A stretch of 64,000 nucleotides of DNA from Pseudoalteromonas viridis (GTDB taxonomy: Bacteria; Pseudomonadota; Gammaproteobacteria; Enterobacterales; Alteromonadaceae), in the NCBI RefSeq assembly GCF_017742995.1, contig NZ_CP072425.1, forward strand, positions 3,534,001-3,598,000, read 5' to 3'. Positions 35,875 through 44,250 of the stretch are shown piece after piece. Positions within the stretch are counted from its first letter, which is position 1. Every line of letters starts with the position of its first letter. The notes beneath the pieces are model-generated. The model saw nothing but the letters and a program-made list of their open reading frames with translations. It had not been told where the DNA came from and did not search any database. The position numbers and the translations under genes were made by a program.

Positions 35875-37179
35875 ATGAATAAGTTTATCTCTTATCTGCA
35901 TCACCTGAAAAGTAACTGGGCGATTTTCATCGGCGCTGCGGCAGGTATCCATATTGGCCTGAACGAGCCACAGCTGATCAAAGTGGTATCGCCGCTCGGC
36001 CAGTTTTACCTTGATATGCTGACCATGTGTGTGCTGCCGATTTTGCTTACGGCCATTGCCCTGAGTATTGGCCGTTTACTCAATCAGCCAGACAGCCAGC
36101 GCTTTGTCAGTCGCCTGAGCTGGGTCTTTCTGGGGGGAATTTTTGCCGCCAGTGCTACGGGGACTTTCTTTGGCCTGATGTTTAACCCGGGCAGTCACCT
36201 GGATACGGCCTCACTGGATGCCATAGGTAATGTGATCCAGGATTTATCTGCCGTGGATTTGGCCGTCGACCTCAATGCCCCTTATCAGCCGCCGAAAGAC
36301 AGCTCGCTGTTACAGGCGTTCTTTTTCACCCTGGTGCCGTCCAATATTTTTTCTGCACTGGCCAATGGCTATACCATTAAAGTTTTGTTTTTTGCCATTT
36401 TATTTGGGTTTGCCATCGGCACTATCAAACACTCAGTAGCAGAGCATATTTGTACCTCGTTTGAGGCGATTTATTCCGCCTTCAGTAAACTGGTTCAGTG
36501 GCTGATGTACGTGTTTCCGTTTGGGTTATGTGGTTTGCTTGCGGCCACCTTGTCGCAAATTGGCTCTGATGCCATCTTAGCGATGATCAAGTTTATTCCT
36601 GTCGTGATCCTGACTTTCATTGGCTGGTTTGTGCTGATGTGTCTGGTGTTGTGGCATCGTACCGGCACTTTCTGGTACTCCCTGTCCGCACTCAAAGAAC
36701 CCATCACGGTCTCGCTGGGGACGGCTAATTCAATGGCCAGCCTGCCATCAGCCCTGAATGCACTGACCGACAAATTTGGTTATCAAAAACAAAAGGTCGA
36801 TTTACTGGTGCCCCTGACGTTTAACCTCTGCCGGATTGGCCCCACACTCTACTTTGCGCTGGCAACCGTGTTTGTGGTGCAAATATATAACCTGGATATC
36901 GGATTGCTGACGGTGGCTGTGATCATCATAGGCTCCGTGCTGGCGGGCACGGCCACGGCAGGCTCTTCGGGGGTTTCTATGCTCACTATGCTGACCCTGG
37001 TTTCCGGACCGCTTGGTCTACCCCTAGATGCTGTACTGGTGCTATTCGTTGTCATAGACCCCATAGTGGCACCATTTCGAGTGCTGGCCATAGTGCACAG
37101 CTCCTGTGCCATTATCTCAGTGGTCCTGCCTAAACCCGATGTGCAACAAAACGCCCTGTCAGAACATCCACAGCCGTAA
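35875..37179 (+). CDS. DAACS-family secondary transporter (cation:dicarboxylate/amino acid symporter)
   Basis: A 434-residue inner-membrane carrier of the glutamate/dicarboxylate symporter fold. HP1 region GTANSMASLPSALNAL replaces the usual serine-rich loop. TM7 reads NLCRIGPTLYF where NMDGTALY is typical. HP2 is GTATAGSSGVSMLTML and TM8 is VIDPIVAPFRVLAIVHSS. The altered substrate and sodium site motifs mark a divergent branch. GGAG precedes ATG 35875, ten bases after the binding-protein stop; the longer upstream frame overlaps that gene and is rejected. It probably works with the SBP and porin as one import route. Confidence 0.85.
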   Translation: MNKFISYLHHLKSNWAIFIGAAAGIHIGLNEPQLIKVVSPLGQFYLDMLTMCVLPILLTAIALSIGRLLNQPDSQRFVSRLSWVFLGGIFAASATGTFFGLMFNPGSHLDTASLDAIGNVIQDLSAVDLAVDLNAPYQPPKDSSLLQAFFFTLVPSNIFSALANGYTIKVLFFAILFGFAIGTIKHSVAEHICTSFEAIYSAFSKLVQWLMYVFPFGLCGLLAATLSQIGSDAILAMIKFIPVVILTFIGWFVLMCLVLWHRTGTFWYSLSALKEPITVSLGTANSMASLPSALNALTDKFGYQKQKVDLLVPLTFNLCRIGPTLYFALATVFVVQIYNLDIGLLTVAVIIIGSVLAGTATAGSSGVSMLTMLTLVSGPLGLPLDAVLVLFVVIDPIVAPFRVLAIVHSSCAIISVVLPKPDVQQNALSEHPQP

Positions 37180-37185
37180 CAAGGT

Positions 37186-37211
37186 CCCAGGTCGATACAG
37201 GTCGACCTGGG
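37186..37211 (+). terminator. Terminator of the porin/SBP/carrier operon
   Basis: CCCAGGTCG pairs perfectly with CGACCTGGG around an 8-base loop, followed by CTATTTT. It lies between convergent genes and may serve both. Confidence 0.8.
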
Positions 37212-37217
37212 CTATTT

Positions 37218-38198
37218 TCAGACTAACTCAAAGCCCAGGCATTGGCGTGTATCGAACTGCGTGAAACCACGCTCGGATAGCTGCTGCGCAAACCAGTGGC
37301 AATGGTAACAGGCAGCCAGATTGAACTTATACCAGTGCGATTGTTTAAACTCATTGATAGCCTGAATGCGGCCTGCTTTGGTGATCCGGCCAAGCAGCCG
37401 CGCCTGCTCTAAAAAGGCCAAATCGCGTGGTGATTTACTGTCATTTTCGAACAGCTCAGGATGCGTGTAATCACTAAGTAGTGACACCCATAAACGCTCT
37501 CGACTCACACTGTTTGGCGTCTTTATCATCTTTGGGTATAGTGCGCATAGCCTGCGGTAAATGTATTGTACACGTGCATTTTTCTGCATCTGCCAGTCGC
37601 TGCCACTGAGCTTGAGCGGTTGACCATGTTGCCAGCAATGCAGCGCGTAGCAAGTCGCCAGCCAGCACTGGCATAATGCCTGCCAGTGCTCTAACGGCCA
37701 GGTATTTTGGTACACATAAAGCCGACAGCCGAATAAAGCTTCAGACATCAATTGTACCTTGTGGTGATAACGTGCTTTAAAAATCACATCATTGAGCATA
37801 GTGCGAGCAAACCGGCTGTCGGGCTGACAGGTTAATAAATCGGGCACCATAGTTAATTGAGACTTGCTCAGCTGAGTAGCTGGCCGCTTGATTAGTGCAG
37901 GACCATCAAAGCAATTGGCTGACGGGGCCACGGCCTCTTTATGCTCACCAAAAGCCGGGAAATAGGTAAAGGCCAGTTTACAATGAAAAGGGCCCAGGTT
38001 ATTGATATCACTGTCAGAACACCCGGTATGAATGGGATAAACAGGTGTACAGTCGCTGTGCCAGTTTAATCTCGTCTGCGGCGCTTGCTGCAACACACCC
38101 TGGCCAGCATACTTTGCTAACAAACGTGCCGTTTTGGGCTCAATATTTAATGCGAGCCCGGCCAGATAAGTACCATAGAAATGGAATAAGGAAGTCAT
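37218..38198 (-). CDS. DUF6765-like protein
   Basis: A 326-residue soluble protein. It starts MTSLFHFYGTYLAGLAL and later has PFHCKLAFTYFPAF and LLTCQPDSRFARTMLND, a pattern I associate with DUF6765 (in which FHYYGTY..ARLAG and CQPNSELAR are conserved). Function is not established. GGAG five bases before ATG 38198 sets the start; the longer frame is rejected. It is the last gene of the nine-gene MCE cluster, 106 bases after its neighbour, on the same strand. Confidence 0.65.
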   Translation of the reverse strand: MTSLFHFYGTYLAGLALNIEPKTARLLAKYAGQGVLQQAPQTRLNWHSDCTPVYPIHTGCSDSDINNLGPFHCKLAFTYFPAFGEHKEAVAPSANCFDGPALIKRPATQLSKSQLTMVPDLLTCQPDSRFARTMLNDVIFKARYHHKVQLMSEALFGCRLYVYQNTWPLEHWQALCQCWLATCYALHCWQHGQPLKLSGSDWQMQKNARVQYIYRRLCALYPKMIKTPNSVSRERLWVSLLSDYTHPELFENDSKSPRDLAFLEQARLLGRITKAGRIQAINEFKQSHWYKFNLAACYHCHWFAQQLSERGFTQFDTRQCLGFELV

Positions 38199-38304
38199 AA
38201 ATGCTCCGGAAAAATCAACAGGAAAGGTGCCGAACCGGGTGCGGACTGTCTGTACCCGGTTCAGCATTGGACGGCGCTGATGGGCCGGTGAATAAGCAGG
38301 TTAT

Positions 38305-38961
38305 TTACTGATGTGCGGGATGATACGCGCGTAAGCAGTCCGTGAAACGATTTAGGGCTTGCTGTGCTGTGCGTTTATCTGTTGGAGAGGCGCCTTGAGG
38401 CTTTAGCCCGACCTTGCCACGTTGCTCAATAATAGCGCTAAAGGCCTGGGAAAAAGCAAAGCTGCCTGGCTGACAGTAGATGCGATGCTGTTGCAAAGCC
38501 GGATCAGCTGGCTTATCTCTTGGCACACTATAACAAACCAGATAGGCCGGTATCTCAGGCGTGTGGGCCTGACAAATAGCCTGAGGAAAAAGCACAAAGT
38601 CGGTTGCGCGATGGCTGTCCATGACCTCATCACACACAGGCAATCCCTGCGTGTTGCCCAGTGCATAACTGCAAAACATCACGTCTACCCCGCTGATTAG
38701 CTCAGACATGAGCGTATTAAACGCGTTTTTGACCTCCCGGGGGATTTCCTCCAGCTCCGTCAGCGGCGCAAAATCCTCGCCTTCTACACTATACTCTTCT
38801 ACCCAGCTGTGCTGTGGCTGGGTGGGTATGGTGCAATAGCGATTTGGACTGGCCAGCGCATAGCCCAAATCAAACAACTCGGGCACCTCAGGTCTGTCTG
38901 ACAAACACCCAAACCGGCTACCATCGGCGGCTTCACATAAACGAAAAATCAATGTACTCAT
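38305..38961 (-). CDS. Hypothetical protein, 218 residues
   Basis: A soluble protein without signal peptide or recognised family. It begins MSTLIFRLCEAADGSRFG; the middle has VMFCSYALGNTQGLPVCDE and the C-terminus YCQPGSFAFSQAFS. ATG 38961 has GGAG eight bases upstream, so the longer frame to 39018 is rejected. It sits in the MCE cluster between a membrane protein gene (127-base gap) and the DUF6765-like gene. Function unknown; a shared role with its neighbours is suggested by strand and spacing only. Confidence 0.6.
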   Translation of the reverse strand: MSTLIFRLCEAADGSRFGCLSDRPEVPELFDLGYALASPNRYCTIPTQPQHSWVEEYSVEGEDFAPLTELEEIPREVKNAFNTLMSELISGVDVMFCSYALGNTQGLPVCDEVMDSHRATDFVLFPQAICQAHTPEIPAYLVCYSVPRDKPADPALQQHRIYCQPGSFAFSQAFSAIIEQRGKVGLKPQGASPTDKRTAQQALNRFTDCLRAYHPAHQ

Positions 38962-39088
38962 GTTATCTGCTCCGTAGTTTGTACACTTAATTACGCTCAG
39001 AATAGGTGTTTGCAGCACGGACTTATCGGGTGATTTGCGCGGTTTTTTGCCGTAAATCTACGCACTTAATATACACATGCCGTTGAAT

Positions 39089-40087
39089 TTACTGTTCCGT
39101 GTGCCGATGTGAATTCAAAGCGCAGACCAGCTCACTGAGCATCGACTGCATTTGCTCGGCTGTGACGCTCGGGTCGCTTGCCAGCTTTTGCTGGATAGCC
39201 ATCACCGCCAGGCTGACAGAGTTAAGCTGCTCAAGTGATTGCATACGTGTGTGCATAGCCTGAGCTTGCAGATTATTCTCGGGGGCCGGGCTTGCGGGCG
39301 GAGCAATGAAGGACTGTACGGTTTCCACTACTCTGTCGAGGATTTTATACACCAGGTTTGCCGAAAACCCGCCAACCAGCGCCATGGTGATCCTCAGCGC
39401 TGCCTGACTGACTTCGCTACCAGGGTTTTGTGCCGCCGTGGCATCGGCCACCGCTTGCAAGTCGATGGGAATAAGCTGGGTAAGTATGATCCCCGCTATC
39501 AGACCAACCACAAAGCGTACCCAGTAAGAGCTTTCATACTTAGGGTCGTAGCAGCCGGCTGTCACATAAGCATTGGCTTTAAATAACGCCGAAAAAGAGG
39601 CGCCGATAGCCGCTGCGGCCAGCAAAATAGCCTGTACATATAGCAGTCTGGTCCCTTCCATATCAAACATGCTGGCAACCATGTTTTCATTATTGATATA
39701 GCTCGACAGGCTCAGCGCAATCAGCGCAATTAACGAGGTAATCGCCACCAGCATCATCTTTCGAATGAGCTTTACCCGCCCCAAAAACAACAGCCAGGAT
39801 CCCTTATGACTTTCCTCTGCCATCAGCCAGATGGTCTCGGGCTTGGCGGGCGACACCAGTTCAGCCAGACTATTATGTACCCGAGCAAGATCCCGCGCGC
39901 CAGCGGCATTTTTATCTGTCCATTCAAGCTGGTGCAACATCACCACCGTACCTTCGGGCACCTGCAATCCTTTACGAAACGCAAAGGCCATCATGGCATG
40001 ACACTCTTCTATCAGTTGCGTCCAGGCGCTCAGCCGCATGGTGAGTTCTTTGCAAGCGCCAGCACCTTCGGTGGCTTGTTTTGTCAT
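39089..40087 (-). CDS. Membrane protein with N-terminal soluble domain and coiled-coil tail
   Basis: A 332-residue protein. The first 105 residues are soluble and helical, then come hydrophobic segments at about 112-131, 146-166 and 190-212, with another weak one near 235-250. The last 60 residues (NLQAQAMHTRMQSLEQL onward) are helical and probably coiled. No family was recognised. GGAGGG lies seven bases before the ATG, and the gene follows the lamin-tail gene by 18 bases, so it is co-transcribed. It could anchor the GH19 and lamin-tail proteins at the membrane; this is inference. Confidence 0.65.
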   Translation of the reverse strand: MTKQATEGAGACKELTMRLSAWTQLIEECHAMMAFAFRKGLQVPEGTVVMLHQLEWTDKNAAGARDLARVHNSLAELVSPAKPETIWLMAEESHKGSWLLFLGRVKLIRKMMLVAITSLIALIALSLSSYINNENMVASMFDMEGTRLLYVQAILLAAAAIGASFSALFKANAYVTAGCYDPKYESSYWVRFVVGLIAGIILTQLIPIDLQAVADATAAQNPGSEVSQAALRITMALVGGFSANLVYKILDRVVETVQSFIAPPASPAPENNLQAQAMHTRMQSLEQLNSVSLAVMAIQQKLASDPSVTAEQMQSMLSELVCALNSHRHTEQ

Positions 40088-40105
40088 GGCTGTGCCCTCC
40101 GTGAT

Positions 40106-40942
40106 TTACCAGTTAAACTCGCTGACCTGCCGGTTGCGGTAATCAAGCAAACAGACTTGACCGCCCTCCTGTGGCCACAACGCCTGGTTACTGTTAAAGC
40201 TGAAGCCGCCAGTTTGCGGACTATGCACATTCGTATAGACACGAACCATGCCCTGAGGGCGCAACACAGCACCAGAGTGAAATTCAAAATGCTGAGACTT
40301 ATCGCCCTGGATACACCAGCCACTCAGATCAATCCAGGCGGAGCCTAGGTTGGCAATTTCGATATATTCATCGCAGTGATCCTTTTGCTTTGCTCTGATG
40401 TAATAAACCTGGCTGATCGCCACCTCAGAGTGTGCCGCTGTGCCATATTTCCAGCAGGAGATCTCTGCCCAAGTAGGATCGAGCAGAGTTGCGCAGTCTC
40501 CCTCGTTGTTCCAAATAGGCCGGGTACTGGCAAAGTTGGGCGCTGAACTGTGCCCGCTGGTTGCTATGGTCAGTTTCTCTTTGGGATATATCAAGGTGCG
40601 ACGAGGAAAAACCAGCGACTGACCCCGATCACCTGCGCACAATTTCCAACCATGTAAATCAATGATCGCTGGCCCACGATTGAATAACTCCAGATATTCG
40701 TCCCGATAGTTCACATGACAGATCTGGATTTGATGTGGCGATAACAGCTCGAAGCAGGTTTGCCACCACACCGACATGGCATCGACTTCCTGGCCACTTT
40801 GTGTTGCCTGCACAAAATTGTCTTTGCATTGCTGCAAGATAAGATGTTCCAGCCTTTGCCAGCAAAGTTCACTATTTTGCAAATAGGCAAAGTGACGACT
40901 CAGTTCTATCAATGACATTTTGCTGATCGCATCCATACTCAT
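40106..40942 (-). CDS. Protein with two lamin-tail domains (LTD)
   Basis: A 278-residue protein. After a helical N-terminus (about 1-68) there are two immunoglobulin-like lamin-tail domains, about 70-165 (RDEYLELFNRG, IIDLHGWKLC) and about 177-273 (CDEYIEIANLG, WIDLSGWCIQ), each with the E-(Y)-(L/I)-E-(L/I)-x-N and L-x-G-W signatures. There is no signal peptide. Bacterial LTDs are usually found on surface or secreted hydrolases, so a stand-alone cytoplasmic pair is unusual. The ATG overlaps the GH19 stop in an ATGA junction, implying coupled translation and probably a joint function. GGGGAG is just upstream. Confidence 0.8.
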   Translation of the reverse strand: MSMDAISKMSLIELSRHFAYLQNSELCWQRLEHLILQQCKDNFVQATQSGQEVDAMSVWWQTCFELLSPHQIQICHVNYRDEYLELFNRGPAIIDLHGWKLCAGDRGQSLVFPRRTLIYPKEKLTIATSGHSSAPNFASTRPIWNNEGDCATLLDPTWAEISCWKYGTAAHSEVAISQVYYIRAKQKDHCDEYIEIANLGSAWIDLSGWCIQGDKSQHFEFHSGAVLRPQGMVRVYTNVHSPQTGGFSFNSNQALWPQEGGQVCLLDYRNRQVSEFNW

Positions 40943-41574
40943 ACTCCCCTGTCTATGGACATAAATTGTTTAGCACGATTCAAAAACGCCGCTCTATCCT
41001 CCAAGCCATGGAGCCCGCCATTAATTTTACGGGTAATGGTGACCAGCTCGTCCTGATCGGCCAGCGCATTGAGCTTACGGCTCTGCCAGTAAAAGCAGGC
41101 CGATTTGACTGCTACGTCCGGGTCGCTGCACACCAGCTCGGGCTGACTCAGCAGATCCTGCCCTATGGCTTCCCCACATTGCTGGTAATTGTGCTTTCCC
41201 GTCAACTGTATCAGCCCTCGGCCACGATAACGCCAGCCATCACCAGACGCTTCGTCGCTATTGCCCATACGGTCGGCATACACCCGGTTAGCAATTTTCT
41301 CTGGCTTGCGTGCATAGTCCGATGCCATCGCCGAAGTGGGAAAGTACTTGCCGAACACCGAGCTTAATGCCACGGCTGAATAATTGAGGTTTTCCTGCGT
41401 ATATCTGAGACTGCCGCTTTCATGGCCGATTTGCGCCAGAAAATGTGCTACCCGCAGCGGTGTTGTTATTTCGTACTCGCTCAACACCGAATTGAGTGCA
41501 CTCAGGTAATAACGGATGTTATCGATACGGGCATGGGGCATGATTTCCTGGATAAGGCGTTGTTCAAGTTGCAT
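40939..41574 (-). CDS. GH19-type muramidase/chitinase-like protein
   Basis: A 211-residue lysozyme-like hydrolase of the GH19 endolysin type. AHFLAQIGHESGSL carries the catalytic acid (Glu52), ENLNYS the second Glu (Glu61), and GRGLIQLTGKHNY the conserved substrate-cleft loop. Such proteins cut peptidoglycan or chitin. There is no signal peptide, so export would need another route, or the protein acts after lysis. AGGA lies eight bases before ATG 41574; the longer frame is rejected. It follows the lipoprotein gene by 175 bases and is coupled to the LTD gene. Confidence 0.85.
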   Translation of the reverse strand: MQLEQRLIQEIMPHARIDNIRYYLSALNSVLSEYEITTPLRVAHFLAQIGHESGSLRYTQENLNYSAVALSSVFGKYFPTSAMASDYARKPEKIANRVYADRMGNSDEASGDGWRYRGRGLIQLTGKHNYQQCGEAIGQDLLSQPELVCSDPDVAVKSACFYWQSRKLNALADQDELVTITRKINGGLHGLEDRAAFLNRAKQFMSIDRGV

Positions 41575-41749
41575 ATTGGTCGTCCTGTGGTCTGTTTTAA
41601 TGACCATCAGTCTGCCCAACCCTTAATGCAGATACTCGGACAATCAAATGCAGATTCGCGGGGGATCTATGATGTTCTAAAGCCGCAGGTTTTAAAAACA
41701 ACGCGGTGTATGGAGGACAAAACCGGCGAGCACAGCGCAGTCGCCGGGT

Positions 41750-42550
41750 TTAATCGTCGCCGCTCAACTCAGTCAGGCGCGCCTGATAATATTGCGCCCG
41801 CTCCGCCTCCCCTGCTGCGTCGTAATATTGTGCGGCCAGCTTAAAGCACGCGGCCAGCCAGTTGCTCAGCTCCAGAGACGCAAAGTGCCTGATAGCGGCA
41901 TCCAGTGCCTGCTCCACGCCGCTTTGCCCGCTTTCTGTACGCCACAATACATTGTGATAGAGCACAAAAGATTGAATTTCTATGTTGTTCAATGATTTAT
42001 CCGTTTTAAGTTTGGCCAGCTGTGCAATATCCAGCTCAGCCTGAACCCAATCGAGCGTTGCCGGTGCGTACTGCCACCCTACCCAGCGATAATAAATGTG
42101 TTTTTCTGTCTGCTCGCTAAACTGGGTTTGTAGTTTGGCCACCAGCGCTAACGCCTGCCCCTGCTCACCACGTGCAAAGGCCAGCTTGCTGCGTACAAAG
42201 TCGATAGCGGGCGCAAGCTCAGTCTGCTCGAATCGCGCGAATACCTCAGCCTGCACAATGCGCTGTTCGGCGCGTTCAAGCTGCCCTTGCCTGATATGCA
42301 CCGCCGCCTGCTTGAGCCGTGCCAGGCCCATTTGTTCGGCGTCGTGTCTTTTACTGGCATAACGATAAGCATTACCGTAGTACGCCAGTGCCTGCTGATA
42401 ACCACCTTGCTGGCGTTTACGATCGCCCTGAGCAAGCCAGGCCGCCGCCTGGCGCTGATAAGTCGTTACCTGATAGTCTCGCTCCGGGGCAGACGAGCAG
42501 CCTGATAGCCACAGCGCCCACAACACTGCCAGCGCGCTTGCCCTAATCAT
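41750..42550 (-). CDS. TPR-like lipoprotein of the MCE cluster
   Basis: A 266-residue protein with a lipoprotein signal peptide (lipobox LSGC) and repeated helical hairpins of TPR character (AAAWLAQGDRKRQQGGYQQA, then ARLKQAAVHIRQGQLERAEQ). MCE operons often encode an auxiliary outer-membrane lipoprotein last, though usually of another fold, so this may replace it. The ATG overlaps the end of the MCE gene by eight bases. It probably sits in the outer membrane facing the periplasm. Role inferred from position. Confidence 0.75.
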   Translation of the reverse strand: MIRASALAVLWALWLSGCSSAPERDYQVTTYQRQAAAWLAQGDRKRQQGGYQQALAYYGNAYRYASKRHDAEQMGLARLKQAAVHIRQGQLERAEQRIVQAEVFARFEQTELAPAIDFVRSKLAFARGEQGQALALVAKLQTQFSEQTEKHIYYRWVGWQYAPATLDWVQAELDIAQLAKLKTDKSLNNIEIQSFVLYHNVLWRTESGQSGVEQALDAAIRHFASLELSNWLAACFKLAAQYYDAAGEAERAQYYQARLTELSGDD

Positions 42551-43580
42551 GCATTTCTATCCCTTCGTGCTCGATGGGCGCGCTTATCCCATCTCTGAAT
42601 ACCGGATGATTGTTAAGCGCCTCCAGGGTTTTTTCCATCTGCTGCAATACTTGCTGCACACTGTGCACCGTAAGGACAAACTGCTCCCGCTCGCCGTGCA
42701 CATCTTTGAGCATTTGCTGCATCACGGTAAGGTTGGCATTGAGGTTGTGCAGTACCAGAGGTAGCTGGCTGTCGGTGATCTCTTTCACCAGCTCGGTGGG
42801 CTGACCATAGGTCTTCAAAGTGGTTTGCGCCTGGGTGAGCATGCTGTCGGTTTTAAGCAGGGTCTGGTTAAGCTGGTTCAGCAACTGCGGCATCTGGGCA
42901 AGCCACACCTGACTTTGCTTGAGCGTTTTTTCGGCCTCGGGGAGTAATTCGCTTTCACGCAACTCTTCGCTGACAATCATGATGTGGTCACTGATCTTGG
43001 CCACTCTGTCGAGCGCCCTGAACAAGGAGCCGGCTTCGGGGTTGTTCTCTTTTTGCAGGTTCTGGAGTAACTCCTGAATGCTGGTCAGAATAGACTCTAC
43101 ATCGTCTTTTGCGCGAGAGACATAACCTGCTGCCAGATACTGCTGGCCAAGTGCGCTGTTAATGTGTGGCACCAGCGCCCCGGCAGGTAGGGCCTCAAAC
43201 GGTCCGACTTTGTCCGCCTCTGGTAATATCAAATCTAAGGTTGTCACCTCATCAAATATGGGGTGCTGCTCCCCCGTTAGCAGCGCATACTTGACCACTT
43301 TTTCGCTGTATTCATGAAACACCCAAAACTCAACGTCGATTTCATTGCTCTGTAAATTAAGCTGGTAACTGTCGATCCGGCCTATCTCCATGCCTTTAAA
43401 ATACACGGCTGGCAAAGCACTTAACCCACGTGCATTATCCAGCACAGTTTTGTAGTACACCTTGTCTGCAAAAGTGTGGTTGTTCACCAGGATCATGATA
43501 CAAAACGCGGCCAGCAGGAATATGCCGGTGAGGCTAAACGCAATCACAATTCTATTGGCATTTTTGGGCTTGTGCTGCAT
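42543..43580 (-). CDS. MCE (MlaD-like) lipid-transport protein
   Basis: A 345-residue protein anchored by one N-terminal transmembrane helix (about 12-34), followed by a single MCE domain (about 40-125, with ARGLSALPAVYFKGMEIGRI) and a long helical tail (about 160-330) that could form a tunnel, as in PqiB- or LetB-like proteins. It binds lipids and bridges the periplasm. GGGGAG lies five bases before ATG 43580. The gene overlaps the upstream ATPase gene and the downstream lipoprotein gene, so the four transporter genes are tightly coupled. This layout resembles Mla-type systems, but no MlaB or MlaC gene is present. Confidence 0.9.
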   Translation of the reverse strand: MQHKPKNANRIVIAFSLTGIFLLAAFCIMILVNNHTFADKVYYKTVLDNARGLSALPAVYFKGMEIGRIDSYQLNLQSNEIDVEFWVFHEYSEKVVKYALLTGEQHPIFDEVTTLDLILPEADKVGPFEALPAGALVPHINSALGQQYLAAGYVSRAKDDVESILTSIQELLQNLQKENNPEAGSLFRALDRVAKISDHIMIVSEELRESELLPEAEKTLKQSQVWLAQMPQLLNQLNQTLLKTDSMLTQAQTTLKTYGQPTELVKEITDSQLPLVLHNLNANLTVMQQMLKDVHGEREQFVLTVHSVQQVLQQMEKTLEALNNHPVFRDGISAPIEHEGIEMHD

Positions 43581-44250
43581 GCTCACTCCCCAATGTTAGT
43601 TCATCCGGTAAGCCCAAATGTAATTGCTGATCCGCCAGGCTGGTGATGAGCTCCTGACGATTTGAGCACAACACTAAGGTGGTGCCTTTCTCTTTGAGTT
43701 GCCTGAGTAACTCCAGTTCATGTCGACACCAGGCGCGGTCAACCTGGGCCATGGGCGCATCCCAGATCAGGGCTTCAGGCTCCATGAGTAAGGCCCGGGC
43801 AAGCCCGGCCAGTGATGCCAGCCCCGATGACAAACGGTCGGTACGCTGATCCAGATATTGAGTGAGGCCAAACTGCTGGCAAATTTCCCGTACCTTGTGC
43901 TGCTTTTCCTCCTGACTCAGGCGGCTATGATGGCGATTTAACGGCAACAGCAGGTTTTCTTCGAGCGTCAGGTTAGAGATTAAGGCAGAAACCTGGAAGA
44001 TCACGCCGAGATCGCGGCGAAAACGCGCATATTGCAACGCCGTCATTGCCGCAATATCAACGTCATCGATCAGCACACTGCCCTGCTGTGGCCGGGTAAT
44101 GTCACAAATAATGCTGAATAACACAGATTTACCGCTGCCCGAGCGCCCGGTGATCAGCAAACACTGACCGGACTCAAGGGTCACATTGATATTGACCAGA
44201 ATGGGTTGCTCCGCCACACTGTGGCTGATGTCTTTGAGCGTGATCTTCAT
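43552..44250 (-). CDS. MlaF-like ABC ATPase with degenerate catalytic motifs
   Basis: A 232-residue ABC ATP-binding protein, companion of the MlaE-like permease. Walker A is intact (GRSGSGKS, 35-42) and the Q-loop is present (VIFQVSA). The signature is LSSGLAS instead of LSGG. Walker B reads LIWDAPM, so Asp164 is present but the catalytic Glu is Ala165. The switch position, usually SHD, reads SNR (Asn197). As no second ATPase gene is nearby, both sites of the dimer would be altered, and ATP hydrolysis should be very slow or absent. Its start overlaps the permease stop (TAATG). Confidence 0.9.
   Translation of the reverse strand: MKITLKDISHSVAEQPILVNINVTLESGQCLLITGRSGSGKSVLFSIICDITRPQQGSVLIDDVDIAAMTALQYARFRRDLGVIFQVSALISNLTLEENLLLPLNRHHSRLSQEEKQHKVREICQQFGLTQYLDQRTDRLSSGLASLAGLARALLMEPEALIWDAPMAQVDRAWCRHELELLRQLKEKGTTLVLCSNRQELITSLADQQLHLGLPDELTLGSEHAAQAQKCQ

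Noticed and set aside
39806..40348. 180-codon frame on the plus strand
   Set aside because: It crosses two minus-strand genes of the MCE cluster and has no start signal or family features.
40939..41574. GH19 gene considered as a prophage endolysin
   Set aside because: No holin, spanin or phage structural genes surround it; it sits within the MCE cluster with coupled non-phage neighbours.
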